A stretch of 64,000 nt of DNA from Actinomadura rayongensis (GTDB lineage Bacteria > Actinomycetota > Actinomycetes > Streptosporangiales > Streptosporangiaceae), in assembly GCF_009831215.1 (NCBI RefSeq), contig NZ_WUTW01000001.1, forward strand, positions 1,101,192 through 1,165,191. Direction: 5' to 3'. The position numbers and the translations under genes were made by a program. Each line of letters starts with the position of its first letter. Positions within the stretch are counted from its first letter, which is position 1. This document shows positions 33,974 through 41,399 of the stretch, in pieces. The notes under the pieces were generated by a model. That model searched no databases and was not told the origin of the DNA. It saw only the letters and a program-made list of their open reading frames with translations.

Positions 33974-34816
33974 TCACGCGGCCCGGGGGAGGTCCGCCTC
34001 GTGGGCGGGTTCGGCGTTGGCCGCCAGGCAGGTGATGTAGGCGCCGATGCCGTGGTCGCGGAACGCGTCCACGCCGAACGACGCCGGGCTGCGCAGATGG
34101 CCGCGCAGCGCGTCGCACACCCGGACGAGCAGCGACGGCGGACGGGGGAGCAGCCGCCCCGACGCGTCGAAGTACTGCTCCAGCGCCACGTGCCGGTACA
34201 GCGGGTCGGGCGGGAGCTTCGGCACGATGTCGCTGTTGTTGACGAACCGGAACATCCGCCCCTTGAACGCCGTGTCGTAGGCGCGGGCGAGGACCGGGTC
34301 GCACGTCCGGGGCTGCCCGAACGTGTAGACGCCGTCCGCGAGCAGCCGCGGATCGGCGAAGTACATCCGCGCCGCCGCCAGCATCGCGAGGGCGCCGCCG
34401 AGGCTGTGGCCGGTGAACCACAGTTTCTGGTCTCCGGTGCGCAGTTCGCGGACGGCCGTGAGGATCTGCGGCCACACCGCGTCCAGCGCCTGCTCGAACC
34501 CGAGGTGGACCATTCCGTCGCCGCACGAGTACGGCACCATGAGGGCGCCGCAGTCGGTCAGCCAGTCGCGCAGTTCGCCGGGCTCGGTGCCCCGGAACGC
34601 CACGACGACCGTCTCCGCGTTCCCCATCGCGAACGCCTGCGTGTCCTCCAGCGGGAAGGGCACCTGGTGCGGGACGCAGAAGGTCCGCACGTCGGAATAG
34701 CCCCACGCGGCGGCCTGCCGCCGCACCGCGCCGGGTTCCTTGTAGGCGAGCCGCGCCGCCTCGGCGAGGTGGCGCGCGAACGGGAGCCGGGAGCGATCGA
34801 AGGGGATCACGTGCAT
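33974..34816 (-). CDS. Class 3 lipase-like alpha/beta hydrolase
   Basis: The 280-residue protein has the nucleophile elbow WFTGHSLGGALAML, the Asp region FVNNSDIVPKLPP, and the His in DAFRDHGIGAYI, which together form a catalytic triad. VVVAFRGTEPGELRDW is the class 3 lipase oxyanion region. There is no signal peptide, so it is either cytoplasmic or non-classically secreted. ATG 34816 has GGAGG 7 nt upstream; a start ten codons earlier lacks one. It may act on intracellular lipid or polyhydroxyalkanoate-type esters, but nothing adjacent supports one substrate. Confidence 0.85.
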   Translation of the reverse strand: MHVIPFDRSRLPFARHLAEAARLAYKEPGAVRRQAAAWGYSDVRTFCVPHQVPFPLEDTQAFAMGNAETVVVAFRGTEPGELRDWLTDCGALMVPYSCGDGMVHLGFEQALDAVWPQILTAVRELRTGDQKLWFTGHSLGGALAMLAAARMYFADPRLLADGVYTFGQPRTCDPVLARAYDTAFKGRMFRFVNNSDIVPKLPPDPLYRHVALEQYFDASGRLLPRPPSLLVRVCDALRGHLRSPASFGVDAFRDHGIGAYITCLAANAEPAHEADLPRAA

Positions 34817-34921
34817 CACGTGGCCTCCGTCTCTTCCTGATGACATGTCGCTATCGGATAATTACCCACAGTGGGATTATCGCTGTCGCGACAAATGACT
34901 CACCGAATGGCAAGCCGGGTG

Positions 34922-35686
34922 TCACCAGAGCAGGACGCCGCATCCGTCGCGGACCGCGTCGTCCAGCCAGGCCAGGCAGGCGTCGAGCCACGCGTCGTCC
35001 ACGGCGGCGGCCAGGAACGACGCGAACCCGACCGGCGGCGTCACGTACGCCTTCTGCCCGCGCGGGACGCGGCGGTTCCACTCGCGCGCCAGCGCCGCGA
35101 ACGGCGCGACCTCGAACGGCAGCGGCAGGCCGGCGGCGGGCGGGTCGTCCCAGCGCGGCGGGGGCGGCGGCTGCGGGACGGGCAGCGCGAGGATCCGCTC
35201 CCGGATCTCCGCCAGCTCCGGCCGGACCGCCCACGCGCTGGTCCGGTCCCGGGCCTCGAACGCGCGCTCGCGCAGCGGCGTCCACTCGTCCACCAGGTTG
35301 CGGACGGTCACGTGCGCGTGCCAGGCCCGCAGGTAGGGACGGTGCCGTCCGGCCCGCACCTCGGCGCGATGCCGCGTCCAGCCGCGCAGCCGCCGGGCCA
35401 GGTCGCCGGGGAGGTGGGTGCGGAACGCCGCGCGGCGCCACTCGGCCGGGAACACCGGGTTCAGCGCGAACGCCGCGACGCGGAAGCTCGACGTGCCGTC
35501 CCGCGCGACATGGCGGCGCAGCTCGGCCGGGTCGGCGCGCGGCTTGGGCGGGACGGGCAGATGCCGCAGATCGTCGGGCAGCGCCCCGGACGCCGCGTAC
35601 CAGTCGGCCTGCGCCTCGACCAGATCGTCGAGCACGGCGCGGGGAACGCCCGGCAGCGGTCGCATCCTGACCCAGTCCACGCCCAT
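34922..35686 (-). CDS. Hypothetical protein rich in Trp, Arg and Pro
   Basis: The 254-residue protein has no domain that I recognise. It begins MGVDWVRMRPLPGVPRAVL, a start also seen in uncharacterised actinomycete proteins, and contains DWVRM, WRRAAFRTHLPG and TPPVGFASFLAAAVDDAWL. Polyproline near 190 suggests a flexible hinge. It lies 23 nt downstream of the DUF3515 gene on the same strand, so it is likely in that operon. No membrane helix or signal peptide is visible. Confidence 0.65.
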   Translation of the reverse strand: MGVDWVRMRPLPGVPRAVLDDLVEAQADWYAASGALPDDLRHLPVPPKPRADPAELRRHVARDGTSSFRVAAFALNPVFPAEWRRAAFRTHLPGDLARRLRGWTRHRAEVRAGRHRPYLRAWHAHVTVRNLVDEWTPLRERAFEARDRTSAWAVRPELAEIRERILALPVPQPPPPPRWDDPPAAGLPLPFEVAPFAALAREWNRRVPRGQKAYVTPPVGFASFLAAAVDDAWLDACLAWLDDAVRDGCGVLLW

Positions 35687-35709
35687 CGCCGCCAGCGTAG
35701 CCGGACCGT

Positions 35710-36174
35710 TTAAAGCCGCCCCTCCGGCTTGGCGGGAATCGTCGCCGCGATCGCCTCGCCGAGTTCGATGAGCACGTCGCCGGGCGGCGCGTACTTCGGC
35801 GGGACGGTCACCTCGACGTACGCCTGGCGTCCCACGGCCGTCCAGGTGACCGGACGGTCGGCCGGGACCCCGAACCACGACAGGCCGTTGATGTCCTGGA
35901 GCTGGGACGTCGGCCGCAGCCCCGCCGGGAGCGGCACCCCGCAGCGCAGCGCGATCGCGGGCGACCCCCACGCGGCCGTCAGCGGCGACGCGGGCGAGGT
36001 GCCGCGCAGCTTCTCGCCGTGGACGCGCTCGGGCAGCCGCAGCCCCTCGCACAACCGGGTCGTCGTCGCGTCCGCCGCCGGGACGGGCACCGCGACCGCT
36101 CCCGCGCCGCACCCCGCGAGGGTCGTCGCCAGCAGCGGGACGGCCAGGAACGCGCGGGTCCTCCGCTCAGACAC
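35710..36174 (-). CDS. DUF3515 lipoprotein
   Basis: The 154-residue protein has a lipoprotein signal peptide: SERRTRAFLAVPLLATTLAGC, with Cys22 as the lipidation site in LAGC. The mature part matches DUF3515, a small secreted domain of actinobacteria, with CEGLRLPERVHGE, IALRCGVPLPAG and SWFGVPADRPVTWTAVGRQ. It should be attached to the outer face of the membrane; its role is unknown. GTG 36174 overlaps the stop of the RAM-domain gene by 8 nt. The group DUF3515, AsnC-like regulator and thiL is a recurrent actinobacterial neighbourhood. Confidence 0.85.
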   Translation of the reverse strand: MSERRTRAFLAVPLLATTLAGCGAGAVAVPVPAADATTTRLCEGLRLPERVHGEKLRGTSPASPLTAAWGSPAIALRCGVPLPAGLRPTSQLQDINGLSWFGVPADRPVTWTAVGRQAYVEVTVPPKYAPPGDVLIELGEAIAATIPAKPEGRL

Positions 36175-36400
36175 GGACGATCGGGCAGGTCAGAGTCCGG
36201 GTGATGCCCTCGATCCGCTGAACGCGCGAGACGACGAGCTTGCCCAGCTCGTCCACGTCCCGGGCCTCGGCGCGCACGATCACGTCGTACGGGCCGGTGA
36301 CGTCCTCCGCCTTGATCACGCCCGCGATCCCGGAGATCTGGTCCGCGACGTCGGCAGCCCTGCCCACCTCGGTCTGGATGAGGATGTAGGCCTGCACCAT
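36167..36400 (-). CDS. Lrp/AsnC ligand-binding (RAM) domain protein without an HTH
   Basis: The 77-residue protein is a stand-alone RAM/ACT-like domain: MVQAYILIQTEVGRAADVAD, then IAGVIKAEDVTGPYDVIVRA. The helix-turn-helix of Lrp regulators is absent, so it cannot bind DNA alone; it may assemble with a full-length regulator or sense an amino acid. GGGGAGG lies 5 nt before the ATG. It heads the DUF3515 operon and is divergent from thiL. Confidence 0.88.
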   Translation of the reverse strand: MVQAYILIQTEVGRAADVADQISGIAGVIKAEDVTGPYDVIVRAEARDVDELGKLVVSRVQRIEGITRTLTCPIVRV

Positions 36401-36518
36401 CACGTCCTCCCCGGGCGGAGATTCAACGGTCGGACGGTCACCGTATCGTGTTGTGCGCCACTGCGGCCCCCCGGGGTCGAAGGCGGTCACACGGGACATA
36501 ACCGGGAATCGGGGCGAG

Positions 36519-37457
36519 ATGGGCGGGGCGGTCGAACGGGTCGGCGACCTCGGCGAGTTCGGGCTGATCGCCCGGCTCACCCGGGGCCTGCCGCAGGCGC
36601 CGGCGGTCGCGCTCGGGCCCGGCGACGACGCCGCCGTGGTCGCCGCGCCCGACGGCCGCGTCGTCGCCACCGCCGATCTCCTGGTCGAGGGCCGCCACTT
36701 CCGCCGCGACTGGTCCGGGCCCGCCGACATCGGGCACAAGGCCGCCGCGCAGAACCTCGCCGACGTCGTCGCGATGGGCGCGCGGCCCACCGCGCTGCTC
36801 GTCGGGCTCGCGCTGCCGCCCGAGACGCCCGCCGCGTGGGCCGAGGACCTGTACGCGGGGCTCGCCGCCGAGTGCGCGGCGGCGGGCGCGTCCATCGTCG
36901 GCGGCGACGTCGTGGGCGCCGACGCGGTCACGCTCGCGATCACCGCGCTCGGCGACCTCGGCGGCGCGCCGCCGCTCACCCGCTCCGGCGCGCGGCCCGG
37001 CGACGTCGTCGCGGTCCGGGGCGCGCTCGGGTTCTCCGCCGCCGGGCTCGACCTGCTGGAGCGCGGCGCGTCCGGCCCGGCCGAACTGCTCGCCGCGCAC
37101 CGCCGCCCCCGGCCGCCCTACGAAGCGGGCGCGGAGGCGCGGGCGGCGGGCGCGACGGCGCTCATCGACGTCAGCGACGGCCTCGTGCGCGACCTCGGAC
37201 ACGTCGCGGCGGCGTCCGGCGTGCGCGTCGAGATCGACACGGCCGCGCTGCCCGTCCCGGCCGTGCTCGGCGCGGACGGGGTCCGGCACGTCCTCACCGG
37301 CGGGGAGGACCACGGGTTCGCCGCCGCGTTCCCGCCCGGCCGCGTCCCCGCCGCGTGGACGGCGATCGGCCGCGTCGCCGAGGGTTCCGGAGTCCGCGTG
37401 GACGGGCGCCCGTTCGACGGCGGCGGCTGGGATCATTTCCCGCGTCGTCCCAGGTAG
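36519..37457 (+). CDS. thiL: Thiamine-monophosphate kinase
   Basis: ThiL phosphorylates thiamine monophosphate to the active diphosphate. The 312-residue protein has GDDAAVVAAPDGRVV near residue 31, ATADLLVEGRHFRRDW near 51, IGHKAAAQNLADVVAMGARP near 73, DVSDGLVRDLGH near 212 and TGGEDHGFAAAF near 255, all ATP/Mg sites of the PurM-like fold. ATG 36519 is consistent with MGGAVERVGDLGEFGLI; a start at 36453 adds 22 residues. thiD is downstream after the CBM2-like gene. Confidence 0.93.
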   Translation: MGGAVERVGDLGEFGLIARLTRGLPQAPAVALGPGDDAAVVAAPDGRVVATADLLVEGRHFRRDWSGPADIGHKAAAQNLADVVAMGARPTALLVGLALPPETPAAWAEDLYAGLAAECAAAGASIVGGDVVGADAVTLAITALGDLGGAPPLTRSGARPGDVVAVRGALGFSAAGLDLLERGASGPAELLAAHRRPRPPYEAGAEARAAGATALIDVSDGLVRDLGHVAAASGVRVEIDTAALPVPAVLGADGVRHVLTGGEDHGFAAAFPPGRVPAAWTAIGRVAEGSGVRVDGRPFDGGGWDHFPRRPR

Positions 37458-37572
37458 CCGGGGTGATTTGGGGGTATGAAGCCGGGAGCGCGGTGGGCTG
37501 CGCGATTCCTCATCCGGTAGGCAGGGTTGAGGCGGCTTTGGTATACATCCTCTGATCGCGATGAGGAACGGG

Positions 37573-38163
37573 ATGGGACGACACACCAGATTCGGGGAAC
37601 CGGACGACGACCCGCCGCCCGGCGACGACGCGGCACTGCCGCCGCCGCAGCCCCCCGCGGACGAGCGCCCGCGACGGCGCGTCCCCGTCCCCCTGCTCCC
37701 GATCCTCGCCCTCACGATCGCGATCGGCGTCGTCTCCTACGCCTACAGCACCAAGCAGATCTCGCTGAACTTCGCCCCGCCCGCGCGCGAGCCGAAGGCC
37801 CAGGGCATCCACGACAGCCAGGTCTCCCAGCGCCGCCGCAGCGCCCGCGCCGACGGGCTCGTCGTCGACTTCGCACTGCTGAAGCGGCAGGCCGGGGCGT
37901 TCACCGCGAGCGTCACCGTCACCAACCGGGGCGAACGGGCCGTCCGGCGGTGGGCGCTGGCGTTCACCATCCCGAAGGCGCGCGTGGTGTCCGCGACGGG
38001 CGCGGAGGTCGTCGCGCTCGGCAGGCGGGCGTGGGTGCGCAGTCCCGGGACGGCGCCCGCGCTGGAGCCCGGCGCGTCGGTCCGGGTCGTGTTCCGCGCG
38101 ACGGGCGCGCCGCACAGCCCGTCGACCTGCGTCCTCAACCGGGTCACCTGCGATCGGATCTGA
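37573..38163 (+). CDS. Second membrane-anchored CBM2-like protein
   Basis: The 196-residue protein has an acidic/proline cytoplasmic segment, RPRRRVP, one transmembrane helix at about 43-60 ([18 protein letters not shown]), and an external domain at about 95-196. That domain resembles a CBM2 module: [42 protein letters not shown] and the terminal pair CVLNRVTC. It has the same topology as the 4986-6152 protein but a shorter N-terminal part. ATG 37573 has GAGGAACGGG upstream; an ATG four codons earlier is possible. TATACA (37542-37547) may be a -10 box. Function is unknown. Confidence 0.65.
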   Translation: MGRHTRFGEPDDDPPPGDDAALPPPQPPADERPRRRVPVPLLPILALTIAIGVVSYAYSTKQISLNFAPPAREPKAQGIHDSQVSQRRRSARADGLVVDFALLKRQAGAFTASVTVTNRGERAVRRWALAFTIPKARVVSATGAEVVALGRRAWVRSPGTAPALEPGASVRVVFRATGAPHSPSTCVLNRVTCDRI

Positions 38164-38182
38164 TCCCCGTAAAGTGGGCGGT

Positions 38183-38992
38183 ATGCCGCAGAACTCGCCG
38201 CCGCTCGTCCTCTCGGTCGCCGGTTCCGACTCCGGCGGCGGCGCCGGGATCCAGGCCGACCTGAAGACGATGCTCGCGCTCGGCGTCCACGGGATGAGCG
38301 TCGTCGCCGCCGTCACCGCGCAGAACTCCGTCGGCGTCCAGGGGTACTGGGAACTGCCGCCCGAGGCCGTCCGCGCGCAGCTCGACTCGGTGCTGTCCGA
38401 CATCGGCGTCCACGCGGTGAAGACCGGGATGCTCGCGTCCGCCGCGCTGGTCGAGACCGTCGCGGACGTGCTCGCGGACGTCGCGGCGCCTGTCGTCGTG
38501 GACCCGGTCGGGGTGTCCAAGCACGGTGACGCGCTGTTGCAGCCGTCGGCGGTGGACGCCGTACGGAACGTCCTGCTGCCGGTCGCGACCGTCGTCACGC
38601 CGAACCTGTGGGAGGTCGAGCAGCTCACCGGCGTCAAGGTCGTGGACGAGACCGGCCTGCGCCCCGCCGCCGAGGCGGTCAAGGCGCTCGGTCCCGCCTG
38701 GGTGCTCGTCAAGGGCGGCCACCTGCCCGGCGAGCCCGCCGACCTGCTGTTCGACGGCGAACGCGAGTACCGCTTCACCGCGCCCCGCCACGACAACCGG
38801 CACACCCACGGGACGGGCTGCACGCTCGCGTCCGCCCTCGCGTCCCACCTGGCGCTCGGCGCGGACGTCCCCACCGCCGTCGCGCGCGCCAAGGAGTACG
38901 TCACCGGCGCGATCGCCGCCGGGTTCCCGCTCGGCGCGGGCATCGGCCCGGTCGACCACGGGTGGCGAATCCGCGCGGAACGTCCCGGCTGA
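38183..38992 (+). CDS. thiD: Hydroxymethylpyrimidine/phosphomethylpyrimidine kinase
   Basis: ThiD phosphorylates HMP and then HMP-P for thiamine synthesis. The 269-residue ribokinase-fold protein has [19 protein letters not shown] at the N-terminus, [13 protein letters not shown] near 108, [12 protein letters not shown] near 139, [10 protein letters not shown] near 176 and the anion hole/catalytic Asp in [12 protein letters not shown] near 212. TAAAGT (38170-38175) resembles a -10 box 7 nt before the ATG, so the transcript may be leaderless. It belongs with thiL in one thiamine locus. Confidence 0.95.
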   Translation: MPQNSPPLVLSVAGSDSGGGAGIQADLKTMLALGVHGMSVVAAVTAQNSVGVQGYWELPPEAVRAQLDSVLSDIGVHAVKTGMLASAALVETVADVLADVAAPVVVDPVGVSKHGDALLQPSAVDAVRNVLLPVATVVTPNLWEVEQLTGVKVVDETGLRPAAEAVKALGPAWVLVKGGHLPGEPADLLFDGEREYRFTAPRHDNRHTHGTGCTLASALASHLALGADVPTAVARAKEYVTGAIAAGFPLGAGIGPVDHGWRIRAERPG

Positions 38993-39093
38993 CCGCCGGA
39001 TTTACGCACTGACGGACAGTTCCGTGCCAGTAACATGCTGTTCGTGCCATGATGCCCCGGGCCGGGCGAATCCGGCGGGAAGGGCGGAGAGCA

Positions 39094-39303
39094 ATGCTGG
39101 ACGAGGCGCACGCGGGCACCGGGCGGCCGACGCGGCTCGCGGTGATCGTGCTGGCCCTGCTGCTGCTCGCCTGCGCGTCGGTGTTCGGCCTGCTCGCCCA
39201 CGACGCCGGGCTGCTCGGCCGGGACGGCGGCCCCGCGCCCGCCAAGGTCACCCCGCCCCCGGCCGACACCGCGCCGGGCGTCCGGCTCGTCTCCTACCCG
39301 TGA
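39094..39303 (+). CDS. Small single-pass membrane protein
   Basis: The 69-residue protein has one transmembrane helix at about 15-35 ([21 protein letters not shown]) and a short proline-rich external tail ending [16 protein letters not shown] lies about 4 nt before the ATG. A candidate promoter, CTGACG (39009-39014) and TAACAT (39031-39036), is upstream. I do not recognise the family. Confidence 0.5.
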   Translation: MLDEAHAGTGRPTRLAVIVLALLLLACASVFGLLAHDAGLLGRDGGPAPAKVTPPPADTAPGVRLVSYP

Positions 39304-39321
39304 ACGCCCGGGAACACGACA

Positions 39322-39354
39322 ACCGGCCCCGGACCGAAGGTCGACGGGGCCGGT
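39322..39354. terminator. Hairpin between convergent rpmB and the small membrane protein gene
   Basis: ACCGGCCCCG (39322-39331) pairs with 39345-39354 around a 13-nt loop. It can end transcription from both sides. Confidence 0.65.
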
Positions 39355-39367
39355 GCGGACGTATCGG

Positions 39368-39562
39368 TCAGACGGACGGCTTGGTGACCTTGCCCGCCTT
39401 GATGCACGACGTGCACGCGTTGATCCGCTTGGTCCCGCCGTTCACGACGGCGCGGACGCGCTGGATGTTGGGGTTCCAGCGGCGCGGGGTGCGGCGGTGC
39501 GAGTGGGAGACGCGCATGCCGAAACCGGGTCCCTTGCCGCAGACGTCGCAGACGGAAGCCAC
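39368..39562 (-). CDS. rpmB: 50S ribosomal protein L28, zinc-ribbon type
   Basis: The 64-residue ribosomal protein begins [16 protein letters not shown] and ends [15 protein letters not shown], so it keeps both CxxC pairs of the zinc-binding (C+) L28. Many actinobacteria also have a zinc-free paralogue used under zinc starvation; this is the zinc-dependent form. [15 protein letters not shown] is the conserved rRNA contact. It is convergent with the small membrane gene, and its start lies 220 bp from the divergent FakA-like gene. Confidence 0.96.
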   Translation of the reverse strand: MASVCDVCGKGPGFGMRVSHSHRRTPRRWNPNIQRVRAVVNGGTKRINACTSCIKAGKVTKPSV

Positions 39563-39782
39563 GGAAACTCCAAGTGGGTGTCGAAGCAGTGAGGGCGAGC
39601 GGGCCGACGGTCGTCGCCGGGATGCTCGCAGCGGCGCCTCGGACGAGGCGCACGGACCAGACTAGCCGACCCCGGGACCGCGACGCGAATCGGCACGTTC
39701 CCGCTTCCCCCCGGCACGTCCGGCGCGGTACAGAGGGGAACGCGGGGGTACACGAGCGGAACCGGCGCGGGAGGGAGCGAGA

Positions 39783-41378
39783 GTGGGCGAGGTCCTCGGC
39801 GTTCTCGACGGGGCCGCGGTGCGGCGCTGGTGCCGGCTCGCCGCCGACGCCCTCGGCGGCGTGCGCGGCGACCTGGACGCCCTCAACGTCTTCCCGGTGC
39901 CCGACGGTGACACCGGCACGAACCTGCACCTGACCGTCCTCGGCGCCGCCGACGCCCTCGACGCGGTCCCCGCCGCCGGCACCGCCGAGACCTGGCGCGC
40001 CCTCGCGCGCGGCGCGCTGCTCGCCGCGCGCGGCAACTCCGGCGTGATCCTCAGCCAGGTCCTGCGCGGCCTCGCCGACCGGCTCGCCGACGCCGGGCCC
40101 GCCGACGGCCCCGCGTTCGGCGCCGCGCTGCGCCACGCGTCCGACCTGGCGCGGCGGTCGGTGGAGCATCCGGTCGAGGGGACGATCCTCAGCGTCCTCG
40201 CCGCCGCGGCGGCGAGGCGGGAGGCGCTGCTGGCCGACGCCGTCCGGGCCGCCGCCGCCGACGCGCGCCGGGCCCTGCGCGAGACGCCGCGCCAGCTCGG
40301 CGCGCTCGCGTCCGCCGGGGTCGTGGACGCGGGGGCGGCCGGACTCTGCGTCGTTCTGGACGCTCTCGTCGCCGTCGTCACCGACGAGTACCCCGAGCAC
40401 TACGACGTCCCGGCGCGGGTGCCCGGGATCGTCCGCGCCGAGCCCGCCGCGCCCTCGCCCGTGCCCGGCTACGAGGTCATGTACCTGCTCGACGCCGCCG
40501 ACGCCGCCGTCCCCGCGCTGCGCGAGACCCTGGACGGGCTCGGCGACTCGCTCGTCGTCGTCGGCGGGGACGGGCTGTGGAACGTCCACGTCCACGTCGA
40601 CGACGCGGGGGCCGCGATCGAGGCGGGGCTCGCGGCGGGCCGACCGCACCGCGTCCGCGTGACGTACCTGCACGCGCCGCCGCCCGACGACGACGCCGCG
40701 CACCGCCCAGGACCGCACGCCGGACGCGCCGTCGTCGCCGTCACCGCCGCCGGGGGCCTCGCCGCGCTGTTCGAGAGCTGCGGGGCGCGGGTCGTGCGGC
40801 GCGAGCCGGGCGCGGTCCCGCCGCTCGCCGTCCTCGCCGAGGCGATCCTCGCGGCGGGCGACGAGGTGGCCGTCCTGCCCAACGAGCCCGAGGTCCTCGC
40901 GCTCGCCGAGGCCGCCGCCGAACGCGCCCGCGACGCCGGGGCGCGCATCGCGGTCGTCCCGACCAAGGCGTCGGTGCAGGGACTCGCGGCGCTGGCCGTC
41001 CACGACCCGCTGCGCCGCTTCGGCGAGGACGTCATCGCGATGACCCGCGCGGCGGGCGCGACCCGCTTCGGGCAGTTGCAGATCGCGGGGGAGGAGGCGA
41101 TGACGTCGGTCGGGCTGTGCCGTCCCGGCGACGTCCTCGGCCTCATCGAGGGCGACGTCGCGCTGATCGCCGCCGACCAGGAGACCGCCGCGCGCAGCGT
41201 CCTGGACCGGATGCTGTCGGGCGGCGGCGAACTCGTGACGCTGATCGGGGGCGTCCACGCCGCCGCCGGGCTCGTCGGCGTCCTCGAGGACCACCTGCGC
41301 GACCGCCACCCGGACGTCGAGGTCGGCGTGTACGACGGCGGCCAGGTCCTCTACCCGCTGCTCGTCGGCGTGGAGTGA
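39783..41378 (+). CDS. DAK2-domain protein, FakA-like fatty acid kinase
   Basis: The 531-residue protein has an N-terminal dihydroxyacetone-kinase-like ATP domain: LNVFPVPDGDTGTNLHLT near 35 is the metal/ATP site, and LLAARGNSGVILSQVLRG near 80 the second. SAGVVDAGAAGLCVVLD near 178 completes it. The central and C-terminal regions are those of FakA/YloV proteins, which phosphorylate fatty acids bound to a FakB (DegV) partner; no FakB gene is in the window. GTG 39783 has GGGAGGG upstream. recG follows after 21 nt, the standard order in Gram-positive bacteria. Confidence 0.88.
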   Translation: MGEVLGVLDGAAVRRWCRLAADALGGVRGDLDALNVFPVPDGDTGTNLHLTVLGAADALDAVPAAGTAETWRALARGALLAARGNSGVILSQVLRGLADRLADAGPADGPAFGAALRHASDLARRSVEHPVEGTILSVLAAAAARREALLADAVRAAAADARRALRETPRQLGALASAGVVDAGAAGLCVVLDALVAVVTDEYPEHYDVPARVPGIVRAEPAAPSPVPGYEVMYLLDAADAAVPALRETLDGLGDSLVVVGGDGLWNVHVHVDDAGAAIEAGLAAGRPHRVRVTYLHAPPPDDDAAHRPGPHAGRAVVAVTAAGGLAALFESCGARVVRREPGAVPPLAVLAEAILAAGDEVAVLPNEPEVLALAEAAAERARDAGARIAVVPTKASVQGLAALAVHDPLRRFGEDVIAMTRAAGATRFGQLQIAGEEAMTSVGLCRPGDVLGLIEGDVALIAADQETAARSVLDRMLSGGGELVTLIGGVHAAAGLVGVLEDHLRDRHPDVEVGVYDGGQVLYPLLVGVE

Positions 41379-41399
41379 CCGTCCCCGGGATGGGCTTGA

